Positions 22,241 to 32,352 of a stretch of DNA of 64,000 bases are shown here, in pieces. The translations under genes were made by a program, and so were the position numbers. Positions within the stretch are counted from its first letter, which is position 1; each line of letters begins with the position of its first letter. Origin of the DNA: Picochlorum sp. 'celeri' (taxonomy: Eukaryota > Chlorophyta > Trebouxiophyceae); assembly GCA_010909725.1 (NCBI GenBank), contig JAACMV010000017.1, positions 868,001 through 932,000 of the forward strand, given 5' to 3'. A model generated the notes under the pieces. It was not told the origin of the DNA. It searched no databases and saw only the letters and a list, made by a program, of their open reading frames with translations.

Positions 22241-23570
22241 ATGGTTGATTCATCGACGTGCCGAGATGCATTGTCGAGCAGACAACTGTCGGATTTGTTG
22301 CGACAGCAAAAGATCGTCACGGTCCGCTTGAGTGCGTCAGTTGATCAGACATTACGGGTGCGTTGATGAATAGTATAACGATATTGAATGGTACCATTTG
22401 CACGGCTAGGTTCACTTCTGGACTCTGTGGAAGAGGCCAAGCCCCATCAACGACGAAATGCAACGTGCTCCTCTATTCTGACATTCTCGTGTTTCCATGA
22501 TCCAGTTATTGGCATCACATCGCATTTTATCCGCTCCAGTTGTGAATGTGGCAAACTCTGCTCCCGAGACCGAGCTGAGCGCGGATCATAATAGAGAAGA
22601 GATTGCTGGTTTCATCGATATCAGGGATGTTTTATCATCTTTTCTGAAGGAGCTAGATTTGGATGGACTAAAAGATGCAAAAATGCTCAAGAGAATGAGG
22701 ATACTCGAAGAAAAGGGACAGGAGTTTGCAGTCAAGTCTGTGAAGGAGCTCAAGTCTGTAGGGAGCGATGGGAGGTTCTACAAGTTGGATGAAGCGAAAC
22801 ACTCTTCAATGCTAGAGATTATAATCGATGGCTTTTTGAGCACAGAAGAGAAGGACCAAGAGACTTTTGGAGGGACGAGGAAAAGGCATGTTGTTCATAG
22901 GCTAGCACTGGTTGATGCCCAGGGCAAATTGAGCCACGTAGTTTCACAGAGTGATGTTGTCAAATTTATATTTGATCATTTGGACGAATTTGGCGGATGT
23001 TTGGCGGACGAGACTGCTGAAAGTTTAGGTTTTGTGCGAGGAGAAGAGAATGTGGTCAAAGTGTCACCTGACTGCCCTGCGATTGATGCAATGATGCTGA
23101 TGGAAGAAAAGGATATCAGTGCTGTGGCGGTTGTCAATGCAGTTGGAGGAATTATTGGAAACTTTTCAATTTCTGAACTCAGGAATATCATGTCTGAGCA
23201 TTTTGGGTCACTCGCTTTGCCCGTTGGGGAATTTCTTGCTCTTGAGCACGGAACCGAATATGCTGGATATGCCGCAACTAAAGAATCCTCCTCGGATGAG
23301 CTACTTCTGGGTACCTCTCCGGGATCTCGTCCATCAGGAGCCGCATTCAAGTTCGCACATGATAGGGAAATGCGTCAAAGGAAAATAAGCACCCCTGGCT
23401 CTGAGGTGGGGCAAAATTTGATAACCTGCTCTCCAAATTCTCCCTTGTCTGAAATCATGAGCACTATTGTGCACAATAGGCTTCATAGGATATACGTATG
23501 TTCAGACGATATGATACCTTGCGGAGTTATAACATTGACTGATCTCCTTAGAAAGATGTCATTGGTATAA
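22241..23570 (+). CDS. CBS-domain protein (SNF4/AMPK-gamma-like)
   Basis: Exon 1 22241-22357 (MVDSSTCRDALSSRQ ... SVDQTLR) and main exon 22506-23570; a direct join gives 394 residues. Four CBS-like segments are readable: SVDQTLR + LLASHRILSAPVV; RRKHVVHRLALVD-type second; DCPAIDAMMLMEEKDISAVAVV ... IIGNFSISEL; and SPLSEIMSTIVHNRLHRIYV ... GVITLTDLLRKM. Tandem CBS pairs bind adenine nucleotides and sense energy state; four suggest an AMPK/SnRK1-gamma-like protein. At the join CBS1 appears about three residues short, so a micro-exon inside the 148-nt gap or a different splice is possible. Exon 1 is less certain than the main exon. Confidence 0.75.
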
Positions 23571-24165
23571 TCAATGACGGTGGTTCAAACAGTGTAATAT
23601 TGTACATTCTGCAAAATTACAAACCTGCCGTGGCAGGAGGCAGAGCAATTTTGCCCTTACAAACACAGGTTTTCCACAGTCATTTTGTCGCATATCACTC
23701 ACGATTCTGCGATTAGGATGGGGATCGTGGCGCATGGCCCATGCGCATGGGCAGGATACACCCACTGCCCTGATCTAGATACACTCCATGCTCGAGCATG
23801 AGCTCACGATCAGGAAGCCCGTACCTTTTGAGGTGGTAGCACATCTTTCTAGCATCAGAAGAAATATATACACCAATTTCTATTCCTTCAGAGCGAATCC
23901 TTTTCTTACTTTGGCGAAAAGGAAGAGACGGCCTAGTCATCTGGGCGAGGATAAATATCCGAGTCTTCTGGGGTGACCCTATTCAATAGTGTCTGTGTCT
24001 CGTATATTATTTAATAAAGGTATTTTAGTATAATTTCAGACCGATTCGTGATGGGTGATTGTATGTGGAGCCAGATTTGCCTCTGATACACTCTCCGGGA
24101 AGTCGAGGACGTGTCCGAGAGTGAGTGGAACAGAAATCAGAGTGTTTAAAGATCTGGAATATACT
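23571..24165. other. Palindrome-rich spacer with one weak small ORF
   Basis: About 595 bp between the CBS gene and ATE1. It has a CCTGCC-GT-GGCAGG hairpin (23624-23637), a 16-bp perfect palindrome (23737-23752) and a 14-bp one (23787-23800). A 75-codon ATG frame lies on the minus strand (23713-23940, MTRPSLPFRQSKKRIRSEG...); its composition is protein-like but the palindromes lie inside it. I do not call it as a gene. Confidence 0.4.
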
Positions 24166-26101
24166 ATGAACGATTCACGTTTGGCAATGGCGGGTTCTCT
24201 ACCCACTGTTGTCGCGGTGATGGGTGAAAGCACCACCCACTGTGGATATTGTGGCAGCACAGAGGAGACTTCGGTGAGCTATGGCATGCATGCGGAATAT
24301 TTGACCGTATACGCGTACCAAAAGCTGATAGACAGGTATATGATGCTTGGTGAATAAACCATATGGATTTGTTTACTAATTTTAGGGCATTGATTAATGC
24401 AGAGGCTGGAGGAGATCTGGTAGATGGCTTTACAGACCATTGCACTGTAAAACGTGCTGTCAACTTTTGACTATACGTTTGGACACGCATAAATTTAAGA
24501 TCAGTAAGTCTCAGAAGCGTGTCAAAAGAAGGTGGAAATCGTTTCTTGAAGGGAAAATAGACATGTTCACGAACAGCAAACCAACCCAAGGTCCTGAGGA
24601 AAATCACATTGGGGGATCTTCTCCAAAGCGCCCTCGTGAGAATGGTTTGGAAATGGTAGCCAATGTTTCACGAGAAGAAGAGTTCGATATTCGAGGGCTG
24701 GGTCAAAGCAAAAGACAGAGAAGCAATCTGAATCTCAAGTCGTTGGATGTATTTTCTGATGAATGTTTAGGATCACCATCAGCTCCATTTTCTGAGAAAC
24801 TCAGAGTTGGTAGCTGTGAAGCTTTAGATACAAAGCAGAAAGGTGCTAGTGGAGATTTTATTGGAATGATCACACGTGCCTTGGAGGTGGCAATCAGGAA
24901 AGCAGTGGATACTGGAGAGATCCCTCCAGGAATTCATCTTCCACCCGTGATTGTGAAGGAGGCTTCGGATAAAGTCCGAAGACTGCATGGAAGAGATATC
25001 CTTTACACATCTGGAATATCCTTTTCATTGGCAGCAAAGGCAAAGTTGGTACCTGAGACCACAGGGCTAACTGCAGAGGATATCTCAAAGATTCTTGCCA
25101 AGCATGTCCAACTTGATTTTGGCGAATTGTCTGTTCACTGTGCGGGTGGGCATCTAAATATCTTAGGTAAAGGCGACTGCGATGAGCAAAAGGTCGAATC
25201 TCACCCAAGAATCTCGAGGCAGAAAGCAAAGCGTTCCTGTGGGCATAGTTTTAGAATTGTTACTCTGGCATCCTCTGATCCCTCAATCCCAGAGATTGAA
25301 TTTGATCTGTTCAAGAAATATCAGACAAAACATCACGATGATGATCCAATGTCGGTGACAGTCGAATCATTTAGGCGATTTCTATGTGACTCCCCATTGA
25401 TCCATGTGCCCCCCAGTGAGTGCCCACAGGGCCCATCTTGTGGATACGGTTCCTTTCATCAGCAATATTGGGTAGACAATGAGCTTATCGCGGTAGGAGT
25501 AGTCGACATATTACCAAAATGCCTTTCATCCAAGTATTTCTTCTGGGACCCGAGCATGGCAAAACTGTCGCTGGGCACCTTGGCCTCTTTGCTGGAGATT
25601 GACTGGATATCAGAGCAGTCAAAGCATGCGAAGGACTTTCACTATTACTATTTAGGTTATTACTTGCACGACTGCCACCGAATGAATTACAAAGCATCAT
25701 TTGCTCCCAGCGAACTCCTGTGTCCTACAACATACAAGTGGGTACCCATTACAAAGGTGGTTCACTTATTGGATGCCAACCAGCCTCCTTGGGATTTTTC
25801 TGAATTCGAGTCGGAGGGAAATAATTTGCCGGACGAGGAAGGAACGGGAGAAAAGTGTCTTGAGGTGGCAAATAATTACAAAGGTTCAGATGATTTGGTA
25901 GATCATGTCAAATTGATGATACCTTACCCTGGTACGATAGATCGACTTTACATAAAAGGAGGAAGAGTGCTGGATTTTGGAAGGCTTCGTACACTTGGTT
26001 TGATACGATCGCCTGAGGCAGAGGAAAACTTGAGGAGCCGCATTAGCGAGTGGATCTATTTTGTTGGCCCAGCTTGGAATATGATGCTTTTTGGAGTCTG
26101 A
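24166..26101 (+). CDS. ATE1: Arginyl-tRNA--protein transferase ATE1
   Basis: Exons 24166-24335 and 24403-26101, 67-nt intron (GTATAT...ATGCAG); 622 residues. Transfers Arg from Arg-tRNA to N-terminal Asp/Glu (and oxidised Cys), feeding the Arg/N-degron pathway. N-terminal Cys motif CGYCGSTEETSVSYGM (Cys ~26, 29), RGWRRSGRWLYRP across the intron, then CKTCCQLLTIRL (CC ~75-76), DTHKFKISKSQKRV. The C-terminal ATE domain shows FHQQYWVDNELIAVGVVDILP, SSKYFFWDP, YYYLGYYLHDCHRMNYKASF and PSELLCPTTYKWVP. The 40 or so residues before the Cys motif depend on the start chosen; an ATG 7 codons further in is also possible. Confidence 0.93.
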
Positions 26102-26247
26102 ACTTCAATTTAACGAACAAATATATATATATAATTGATACGATAACAATATTAAAACAAGGCATGTATGAAATTTCTGTCTGCGTTTAACAACACATTA
26201 CTGCTTTTGCTCAACTGTAATCTGTTGGAGAATGTGGTCAAGATCTT

Positions 26248-27870
26248 TCACCAAGGGCCCTTCTCCCAGTCCCGAATAAAGTAAAATGTGGTAATTGAGC
26301 TAGCTCGAATATCCTCAGGATCAACCCATTCGTCTGGAGAATGGCTGATACCGTTCCTGGAACGGACGAAGAGCATAGACACAGGCATTATGCTCGAAAC
26401 AGCAAGTGCATCGTGACCTGCTCCTGATGCAATTCGTACGACCTCAATATTCGAGCAAGTATTAGTCGATGCTTCTTTTATACCACCATATTCTGCCATT
26501 TTCACAGAGTTTATGAGTTTTTTTGTGAGTATCTCATCCATCGTCACACTTGATGCCTCATGCTTCTTTTTGAGTCTACACATCAATTCTCTTTTTGCAC
26601 ATTCTCCCTCCATAATCGATTCAATAATCCTAACTATATTGTTTCGTGATGAATCTGAAAGTGATCGAATGTCCAATGTGAAATTGACGTTCTGGGGGAT
26701 AACATTTGAAGCTCCTGGCCAAGTCTGCAAAGAACCCACTGTGCATACAAGAGAGCCATCTTCCTCAAGCCTCAATATGTCTTCCCTCGGTATAATAGAT
26801 GCATCTAAAGTTTTCAGATAGCTCATGTTTATCGCAACACCACGGCACAGAGTCTCAAGAGAATGGATCAGGGTGGCCGATGCAGGCATTGGATCCTTCC
26901 TCAATTTCATTGGCACTGTTCCTGCATGTCCTTGCTCTCCCCAGATGCTCAATTGATATCTTGATTGTCCTGATATGCCACTTACAACACCAAGAGGCTT
27001 CCCCTCCAACTCTAAGATGGGTCCTTGCTCCAAATGCACCTCAAGGTACCCAGAGTATTCATCCCTGCCAGGTCGGCGAATAATATCCTCCGCACTAGTT
27101 GCCAATGCATCACCAAGAATCGCCTCAAGTATACTAATTCCATCTTTATCAAATGTTCCAGTCAATACATCCTCAGTCAATGTTCCAGATAGAGCCTTAC
27201 TCCCAAGAAAGGTTGACTGGAACCGCACTCCTTCTTCATCGCAGAAAGCGACCACTTCAATTGGTCGGGAAAGAACGGGAACTTTCCCGTTTCCAAATCT
27301 CGAGTAAATACTGTCACAGTCTATATCATCTTCGCCGACCATGGCGGACAGAGCCTCACCGCTGATGATGTCATCTTGCACAGCAGATTCCAAAACTGCA
27401 GCTTTGACTGCAGCAATCCCAACCAATACACCCAAGGCCCCATCGTATATTCCTCCATCAATCACAGTGTCGTAGTGTGATCCTATAAGAAGGGCAGGCC
27501 CTTTATTTGCACCTGCAACGCGCCCTCTAACATTTCCAACACTATCTATCCAAGTCGTCAAGCAAGCTTCTTTCATCCAACGCTGCAACGTCAGGGCTGC
27601 TCGCTTGTGCGCTGGATCTAGATATGATCGCTTCAAGTGCAGTTTTGAATCACTTATCTTCCCTAGCATATTCACGTGAGCATTGAGCTCTCTCGCCAGA
27701 ATTTGTTCGAAAACCTGAGATTCGAGTTCTGCACCCGTGACCTGCAGCATGCTGTTGCATCCAATCAATGCCAATATGATCACGATACATCCAAAAGTAT
27801 CAGATAGACACCGTGGGATGACCGGATACGTCATCGCGCACTGAAGAAACCCGAGACGAAACCTGGCCAT
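26248..27870 (-). CDS. AAH: Allantoate amidohydrolase (allantoate deiminase)
   Basis: Single exon, 540 residues. Releases ammonia and CO2 from allantoate in purine catabolism, recovering nitrogen. M20-type dinuclear metallo-amidase: GSHYDTV (His ~132), GGIYDGALG (Asp ~143), FCDEEGVRF (Glu ~212/213), EVHLEQGP (His ~279), GHAGTVPM, and a C-terminal SRNGISHSPDE His. A hydrophobic helix at about residues 27-38 after a basic N-terminus is a signal peptide or anchor; plant AAH is in the ER. The related ureidoglycolate and ureidopropionate amidohydrolases share the fold; the plant-like length and N-terminal signal favour AAH. Confidence 0.88.
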   Translation of the reverse strand: MARFRLGFLQCAMTYPVIPRCLSDTFGCIVIILALIGCNSMLQVTGAELESQVFEQILARELNAHVNMLGKISDSKLHLKRSYLDPAHKRAALTLQRWMKEACLTTWIDSVGNVRGRVAGANKGPALLIGSHYDTVIDGGIYDGALGVLVGIAAVKAAVLESAVQDDIISGEALSAMVGEDDIDCDSIYSRFGNGKVPVLSRPIEVVAFCDEEGVRFQSTFLGSKALSGTLTEDVLTGTFDKDGISILEAILGDALATSAEDIIRRPGRDEYSGYLEVHLEQGPILELEGKPLGVVSGISGQSRYQLSIWGEQGHAGTVPMKLRKDPMPASATLIHSLETLCRGVAINMSYLKTLDASIIPREDILRLEEDGSLVCTVGSLQTWPGASNVIPQNVNFTLDIRSLSDSSRNNIVRIIESIMEGECAKRELMCRLKKKHEASSVTMDEILTKKLINSVKMAEYGGIKEASTNTCSNIEVVRIASGAGHDALAVSSIMPVSMLFVRSRNGISHSPDEWVDPEDIRASSITTFYFIRDWEKGPW

Positions 27871-28532
27871 TTAAACCAAGGCAGTCATTCTTCAAACTAG
27901 TGCATCAAATTTCATATAAATTGATCAACGCAGTGTCTCAAATGTCTCACAAATATTGAAATCAACTAGCGAGAAGATGCTCTTCCACATTCTAACTAAA
28001 CAAGACAACCCTATGACAACCCTCAATGACCAACTCTGACTTTTGCTTATCCAGGCCAGCCTACGTCAGCCGACTGCGATCTGATGGATCCTGAATGAGT
28101 TGCTTTCTAGGAGGAGAGATGGCTTCTTGCATATTCACTCTTGAGAGCTGATGCTCTTGATAATCCCAACCCACATGCAAGGGTGAGAAAAACAATGGCT
28201 TACATTTGCTTGGGAAGCCGAATGTCATTCTCTGAATTACATAGTGGAATAAATGAATTGATTTATAAGGATATTGTGACATACAATGAGTATGCCCACA
28301 GACTATCGGTCTCCAGAGCGACATGTGTATCGACATGGACATCTGTATACAAAAGAGACTACAAATATTCATATCTTTCCGGTAGCATGTGTGTGACTCG
28401 CATCGTACCCAAGTAGAACAAAGGGACTATTTTCTATGGTAAGGCAGAAGAGAAAACATGTCCAGAAAAGGCTTTTCTTCTTGTGTGGTATTATTTTGCT
28501 TTACTGCTTTGACCCTGTTTCAACGGACAACA
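27871..28532. other. Intergenic, left flank of the repeat family
   Basis: About 660 bp between the allantoate amidohydrolase start and the outer edge of the inverted unit. No convincing gene. An ATG frame at 28458 runs into the repeat unit (see findings). The last 22 bp hold half of a hairpin that spans the unit edge. Confidence 0.4.
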
Positions 28533-28537
28533 GGGTC
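28511..28537. repeat. Hairpin at the edge of the inverted unit
   Basis: GACCCTGTT (28511-28519) and AACAGGGTC (28529-28537) form a perfect 9-bp stem with a 9-nt loop. Similarity to the right-hand unit starts inside the second arm, at 28533. Confidence 0.7.
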
Positions 28538-28930
28538 AAATGTCATTTATTTTATACCCGCTCGTGAGTTATTCCCGAGCGTACAGAGCCTCGGATATCT
28601 ATTGCTGCCCGCTTGCCCTCGATCGCACCCTGGATCCGAGAGGGACCAGTCGCCCAAACGTTTCGGTTGACTCGCGAATAAAGTCGCATGCCCAGCCGTG
28701 GTGCCATCAGATCTAATTCACATAAACTGCTGTTTGACACGCCATATTACTCTAAAGTGTCAACTTTTATCATTCAACCGTGCTTGAGAACGTTCTAACC
28801 CTCACCACCACGTTTGACTCTCGAGGTATGTGATGGCGAGGCCACTGCTGTGGCGTTGTTCTGTGTGCACATGCGCAGCTTTGCGGGCTCTTGCACCCCT
28901 CATATGTCAGATACAAATGATTATATGCCT

Positions 28931-28970
28931 TTTGGCGGGGATTTCGGGGGGGCTGGGGGCTAGGCGGGAG
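28931..28970 (+). promoter_or_regulatory. Paired E2F-like GGCGGG boxes
   Basis: TTTGGCGGGG (28931-28940) and GGCGGGAG (28963-28970) lie about 210-245 bp before the ATG, separated by a G-rich run. Both fit the E2F/DP core (TTTSGCGS/GGCGGGA). The same pair is kept at the other two units. Function as S-phase elements is inference. Confidence 0.45.
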
Positions 28971-29176
28971 ATTTCGCTTTTGTCAAGCTGTCGTTGTTAA
29001 CTCTTCCTTGTCAGTACTCTGAACAAGCTTGTGTTGTCGACCTTTGCTGGACTTTCGCCTTCGTTGTCTAGAATGATGATGAGTTTCCCCCTTAGCATTG
29101 GTGGTTATTTCCAGTTCAACATCGTTATGTTCTGTTCGACTAAATTGGACTCTCGTTTGTGCACTGCAGCTCACCC

Positions 29177-30094
29177 ATGTTGATGGAAGACATGCCGTAT
29201 CGGCAGAACTCGGAGATAACAATGGACTGGAGCGGGAATGGCATGGAGTCACCCGCGAGAATCGTACAGAGGTTCTCTGAATATGCAGCAAATGGCGACT
29301 ATGGATACGAGGAGATCGTTCCACTCGACTCTAAGCAGCAGTTGGGGCATGTCGCCCACGATCCTGCCATCAAGGCTGTCCACATGGATGCTTATGCCGC
29401 TTTCCCAGACGACGTCCTTCCAGCTCGAAGGAGTAAGAATCCATTGAACACAGCATCTCGTACCAGAAGATTCAAGCTCTTGTCCAAGAATGCTGTTGTG
29501 AAACCAGCCAAGGCTGTTGCCTCTGGTGCTGCGAGACTGACTGCCAAGTCCAAGAGTGCTGTTGTGAAACCAGCCAAGGCTGTTGCCTCTGGTGCTGCGA
29601 GACTGACTGCCAAGTCCAAGAGTGCTGTTGTGAAACCAGCCAAGGCTGTTGCCTCTGGTGCTGCGAGACTGACTGCCAAGTCCAAGAGTGCTGTTGTGAA
29701 ACCAGCCAAGGCTGTTGCCTCTGGTGCTGCGAGACTGACTTCCAAGTCCAAGAGTGCTGTTGTGAAACCAGCCAAGGCTGTTGCCTCTGGTGCTGCGAGA
29801 CTGACTGCCAAGTCCAAGAGTGCTGTTGTGAAACCAGCCAAGGCTGTTACCTCTGGTGCTGCGAGACTGACTGCCAAGTCCAAGAGTGCTGTTGTGAAAC
29901 CAGCCAAGGCTGTTGCCTCTAGTGCTGCGAGACTGACTGCCAAGTCCAAGAGTGCTGTTGTGAAACCAGTCAAAGCTACGAGCAATGCTGTCAACCAGGC
30001 CTCCTCCGCAGTGACAGGCAAAGCCAGATCAATTCGATCATTCTTTTCTGGCCTTCAATTTCCTTGCCTTTCCAAGACGGAATGCAAGGCCTGA
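29177..30094 (+). CDS. 22-residue-repeat Lys/Ala-rich protein, copy A
   Basis: 305 residues from ATG 29177 (MLMEDMPYRQNSEITM). Residues 1-104: acidic/neutral N-terminal part ending in a basic linker (RTRRFKLLSK). Residues ~105-258: seven repeats of a 22-residue unit beginning SAVVKPAKAVASGAARL, nearly perfect in protein and DNA, plus a degenerate eighth. C-terminal ~43 residues (TSNAVNQASSAVTGKARS ... LSKTECKA) are shared with both other copies. Each unit splits roughly into two 11-mers with K/R every few residues and A/V between, so it could form basic amphipathic helices like a histone H1 tail or an 11-mer membrane/lipid-droplet binder. No known family recognised. A TGCAG acceptor-like site before the ATG leaves a 5' UTR intron possible. 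Confidence 0.75.
   Translation: MLMEDMPYRQNSEITMDWSGNGMESPARIVQRFSEYAANGDYGYEEIVPLDSKQQLGHVAHDPAIKAVHMDAYAAFPDDVLPARRSKNPLNTASRTRRFKLLSKNAVVKPAKAVASGAARLTAKSKSAVVKPAKAVASGAARLTAKSKSAVVKPAKAVASGAARLTAKSKSAVVKPAKAVASGAARLTSKSKSAVVKPAKAVASGAARLTAKSKSAVVKPAKAVTSGAARLTAKSKSAVVKPAKAVASSAARLTAKSKSAVVKPVKATSNAVNQASSAVTGKARSIRSFFSGLQFPCLSKTECKA
29489..29950 (+). repeat. Tandem 66-bp coding repeat, 7 copies
   Basis: Seven head-to-tail 66-bp units encoding 22 residues each; copies differ by single bases giving A>S, A>T or G>S changes. The base-level uniformity points to recent expansion or homogenisation. The right copy has six units and the same ordered variants, so it lacks one of the unmarked identical units. 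Confidence 0.95.
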
Positions 30095-30564
30095 GTGACT
30101 CGTCACCTATTCTCTCCCTCTCACCTGGTATGGCTGCTTGTCTTAGCATATATTACAGAAGCGTACCATGGACGCTAAATTGGGAATAATAATAATAATA
30201 ACTCTATCAAAAAGGTTTCTTCGTCAGACATGAATCGCGAGGGAGGCGAGAAGTGTTGGTGTCTCTGGAAACATTTCTCCCAGTGAACACCCACTCTCTC
30301 TTTCTCTCTCCTCAACGAGGCAAGCACTCGATTGCGCGTGACACTACTATGATGCTATATTATTCGTTAGTACTTCTGAACTGTAAACTTTGCTTGAGAG
30401 TTGAATGACCTTATCAAATGATCTTAAATCGACAGAACAATGGTGAAGACCTGACCAATGGAGTCCTGGTGAACTTGGACCTCCATAACCGTAACTGGCC
30501 AGCGTCCATGGATTGGAGAGTTACTACTAGTCTTTAAAGAGACAATATCTAACCAATGATTATA

Positions 30565-32352
30565 TTATATTTTGGTGCCATCAGGGATGATAGTGTTTCT
30601 GAGGATAATAACCATGCCATCCTGAATAATGTACCCCTTTTCAATGCAATTGGCCTCCTGTAATCCATTCGCATTCACTATCGTTGAATCATGTCCAATC
30701 CACACATTGTCCTCAACAATACAATTATCTAAGGTAACATTGCGCCCGATACCTCGACGAAACTTTCGATTTTCCCCGAGGTGGACATATTCAATGCTTT
30801 CTGCATTTCCGATAATACAGTTTGATACCTTAGTTCCTTGTCCAACGACTAGGTCATTCCCTATTATACTAGTACCAATCGTACAATCATGAAGGAGAGT
30901 ATTGCTTCCTATCATTGAGTTATGGACCTTAACTTTTCCAATGAATCTAGGTGGTGCCAATCCATTCTGGGGTACTGGGAAAGATTGATCTGGCAAAGGG
31001 CCCGTACTCTCAATTTCAGCGCAGAGAAGATTTATATTTGCATTGAAATATTCTTTGCAAGTCCGAATATCGTACCAAAGCCCATTATATTGGTAGGCAT
31101 TGACTTCCATTCCCTTCGAAATAGCTCTTGGAATAACATGATGACCTATATGCGTGACGAATTCAGCATTTTCAGCATTGAGAAGATCTAGCAATGCTTC
31201 CCTGGAGAAGATATATATACCCATACTCGTTAGCTCGCCGGCTTTGATACCTGGCAAAGAATTGTGGTGGAGACAGGGATTTTCTTCAAAAGATGTCACT
31301 CGGAAATCTTGATCAATTCTCAGGATACCTTGCGATTTCATATAGTCTGAATCGCTTGAATTTGTGCAGCAGATTGTTATGTCAGCATCTTTTTCGCGGT
31401 GAAATTGCATGACCTTTCTTAGATCAACAGTGTGGATGCTCGAGCCAGGAAGAATGACGTAATCAGTTGCTGCCGTGAGACCTCTGTTTTCGTCCATTAT
31501 TTCCTCAAAACTTTGTCGTATAGCATCTGCACTTCCTCGATACCATTCTTTATTAGTAAGCGTCTGATTGGAGGCCAATACTTCGACGAAAGAACCTAGA
31601 TCTCCGACACCAATGTATCCATAAGACTGATGAATATGTGAGTTCAGGGCATGAGAATTGAATTGCGTCAGCACGTAAATCTTATTGATACCAGACTTGG
31701 TACATTGATTGATAGGAAAGTCTATCAGGTGAGTATTTGAAACGATTGGCAATGATGCCACAGCTTTCAACCTAGTCAGAGCCATTGATGCTTCCCCTCC
31801 AGCAAGAATAACAGCCCTTGCTGTTCTGCTCACATCATCCGCCAAACAGTCATCGGATATAGTTTTATTTGTCTGTGGAATATCTTCAGATGGATGATCA
31901 CTATCGATCACTGTTTTCACACAGGTCTCGCTGGCATGAGTGGAGAACTTTTCGAAACCAGGAGCACTAAGTGCATTTCCCTCTAAAGCTAAGTCCACTA
32001 TATTTCCATCTTGCTTGTGTGCTCCAGCAGCCACTACATTGAGTCTCCTCGTGGAATGCAAAGTCATTTCCAAACCGGCTGAAGTTCTAGGTCTGGAGAA
32101 GAGGCTCCTCATTGAGCTAGTATTTGCTTGACCACATGAATGACTTTTCATTTGTATGACAAGATCAGACTCTTGCGGTCGAGATATCGAAAAGCTATCA
32201 GCAACGGCCAATTTGGATCGACCAAACGCATTCAAGTTACTCTTGGGACTGAAACTCGCAAGGGCAACGGGAGATGGCCTCCTCACACCATGAAAACTAA
32301 CAACGGGTTCTTGGGACCTCGTCCGGAACACATGCCTCCCAACGAAGGCCAT
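30565..32352 (-). CDS. ADP-glucose pyrophosphorylase homologue, catalytic site degenerate
   Basis: Single exon, 595 residues. Residues 1 to ~170 are a long Ser/Arg-rich N-terminus suited to a plastid transit peptide plus linker. From ~178 the AGPase fold is clear: KIYVLTQFNSHALNSHI, SFVEVLASNQT, WYRGSADAIRQ, SMGIYIFSREALLDLL, VIPRAISKGMEV, WYDIRTCKEYFNANINL, then left-handed beta-helix hexapeptides and an IIPDGTKI end. However, the nucleotide loop GGGxGTRL reads AGGEASMA (184-191), the following Lys-Pro-Ala block is altered, the catalytic Asp of GDHLYRMD is Ser (~304, PGSSIHTVD) and the glucose-phosphate Lys of FAEKP is Asn (~358, FEENP). It is therefore likely a non-catalytic, large-subunit-like partner or a new regulator. 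The gene is intact. Confidence 0.9.
   Translation of the reverse strand: MAFVGRHVFRTRSQEPVVSFHGVRRPSPVALASFSPKSNLNAFGRSKLAVADSFSISRPQESDLVIQMKSHSCGQANTSSMRSLFSRPRTSAGLEMTLHSTRRLNVVAAGAHKQDGNIVDLALEGNALSAPGFEKFSTHASETCVKTVIDSDHPSEDIPQTNKTISDDCLADDVSRTARAVILAGGEASMALTRLKAVASLPIVSNTHLIDFPINQCTKSGINKIYVLTQFNSHALNSHIHQSYGYIGVGDLGSFVEVLASNQTLTNKEWYRGSADAIRQSFEEIMDENRGLTAATDYVILPGSSIHTVDLRKVMQFHREKDADITICCTNSSDSDYMKSQGILRIDQDFRVTSFEENPCLHHNSLPGIKAGELTSMGIYIFSREALLDLLNAENAEFVTHIGHHVIPRAISKGMEVNAYQYNGLWYDIRTCKEYFNANINLLCAEIESTGPLPDQSFPVPQNGLAPPRFIGKVKVHNSMIGSNTLLHDCTIGTSIIGNDLVVGQGTKVSNCIIGNAESIEYVHLGENRKFRRGIGRNVTLDNCIVEDNVWIGHDSTIVNANGLQEANCIEKGYIIQDGMVIILRNTIIPDGTKI

Larger units (their letters stand above)
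28533..30404 (+). repeat. Inverted repeat unit, left copy
   Basis: About 1.87 kb matching 34473-36281 in reverse complement. By eye the two are almost identical over promoter, coding region and 3' flank; the clear difference is one extra 66-bp coding repeat here. Outside 28533/36281 and 30404/34473 identity falls off abruptly. The unit contains one gene (29177-30094) with ~640 bp of conserved upstream DNA, including an E2F-like pair and a GCCACTGCTGTGGC near-palindrome. Confidence 0.9.

Noticed and set aside
28141..28416. 91-codon plus-strand frame left of the repeat unit
   Set aside because: It has no ATG at the start, low-complexity content and no domain; probably chance.
29392..30021. Long minus-strand frame antisense to the 22-residue repeats (and its counterpart at 34859-35422)
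   Set aside because: It is the shadow of a perfectly repeated coding sequence; its repeat is Leu/Ala/Thr-rich and it has no start context or ends of its own. The plus-sense frame has conserved non-repeat ends.
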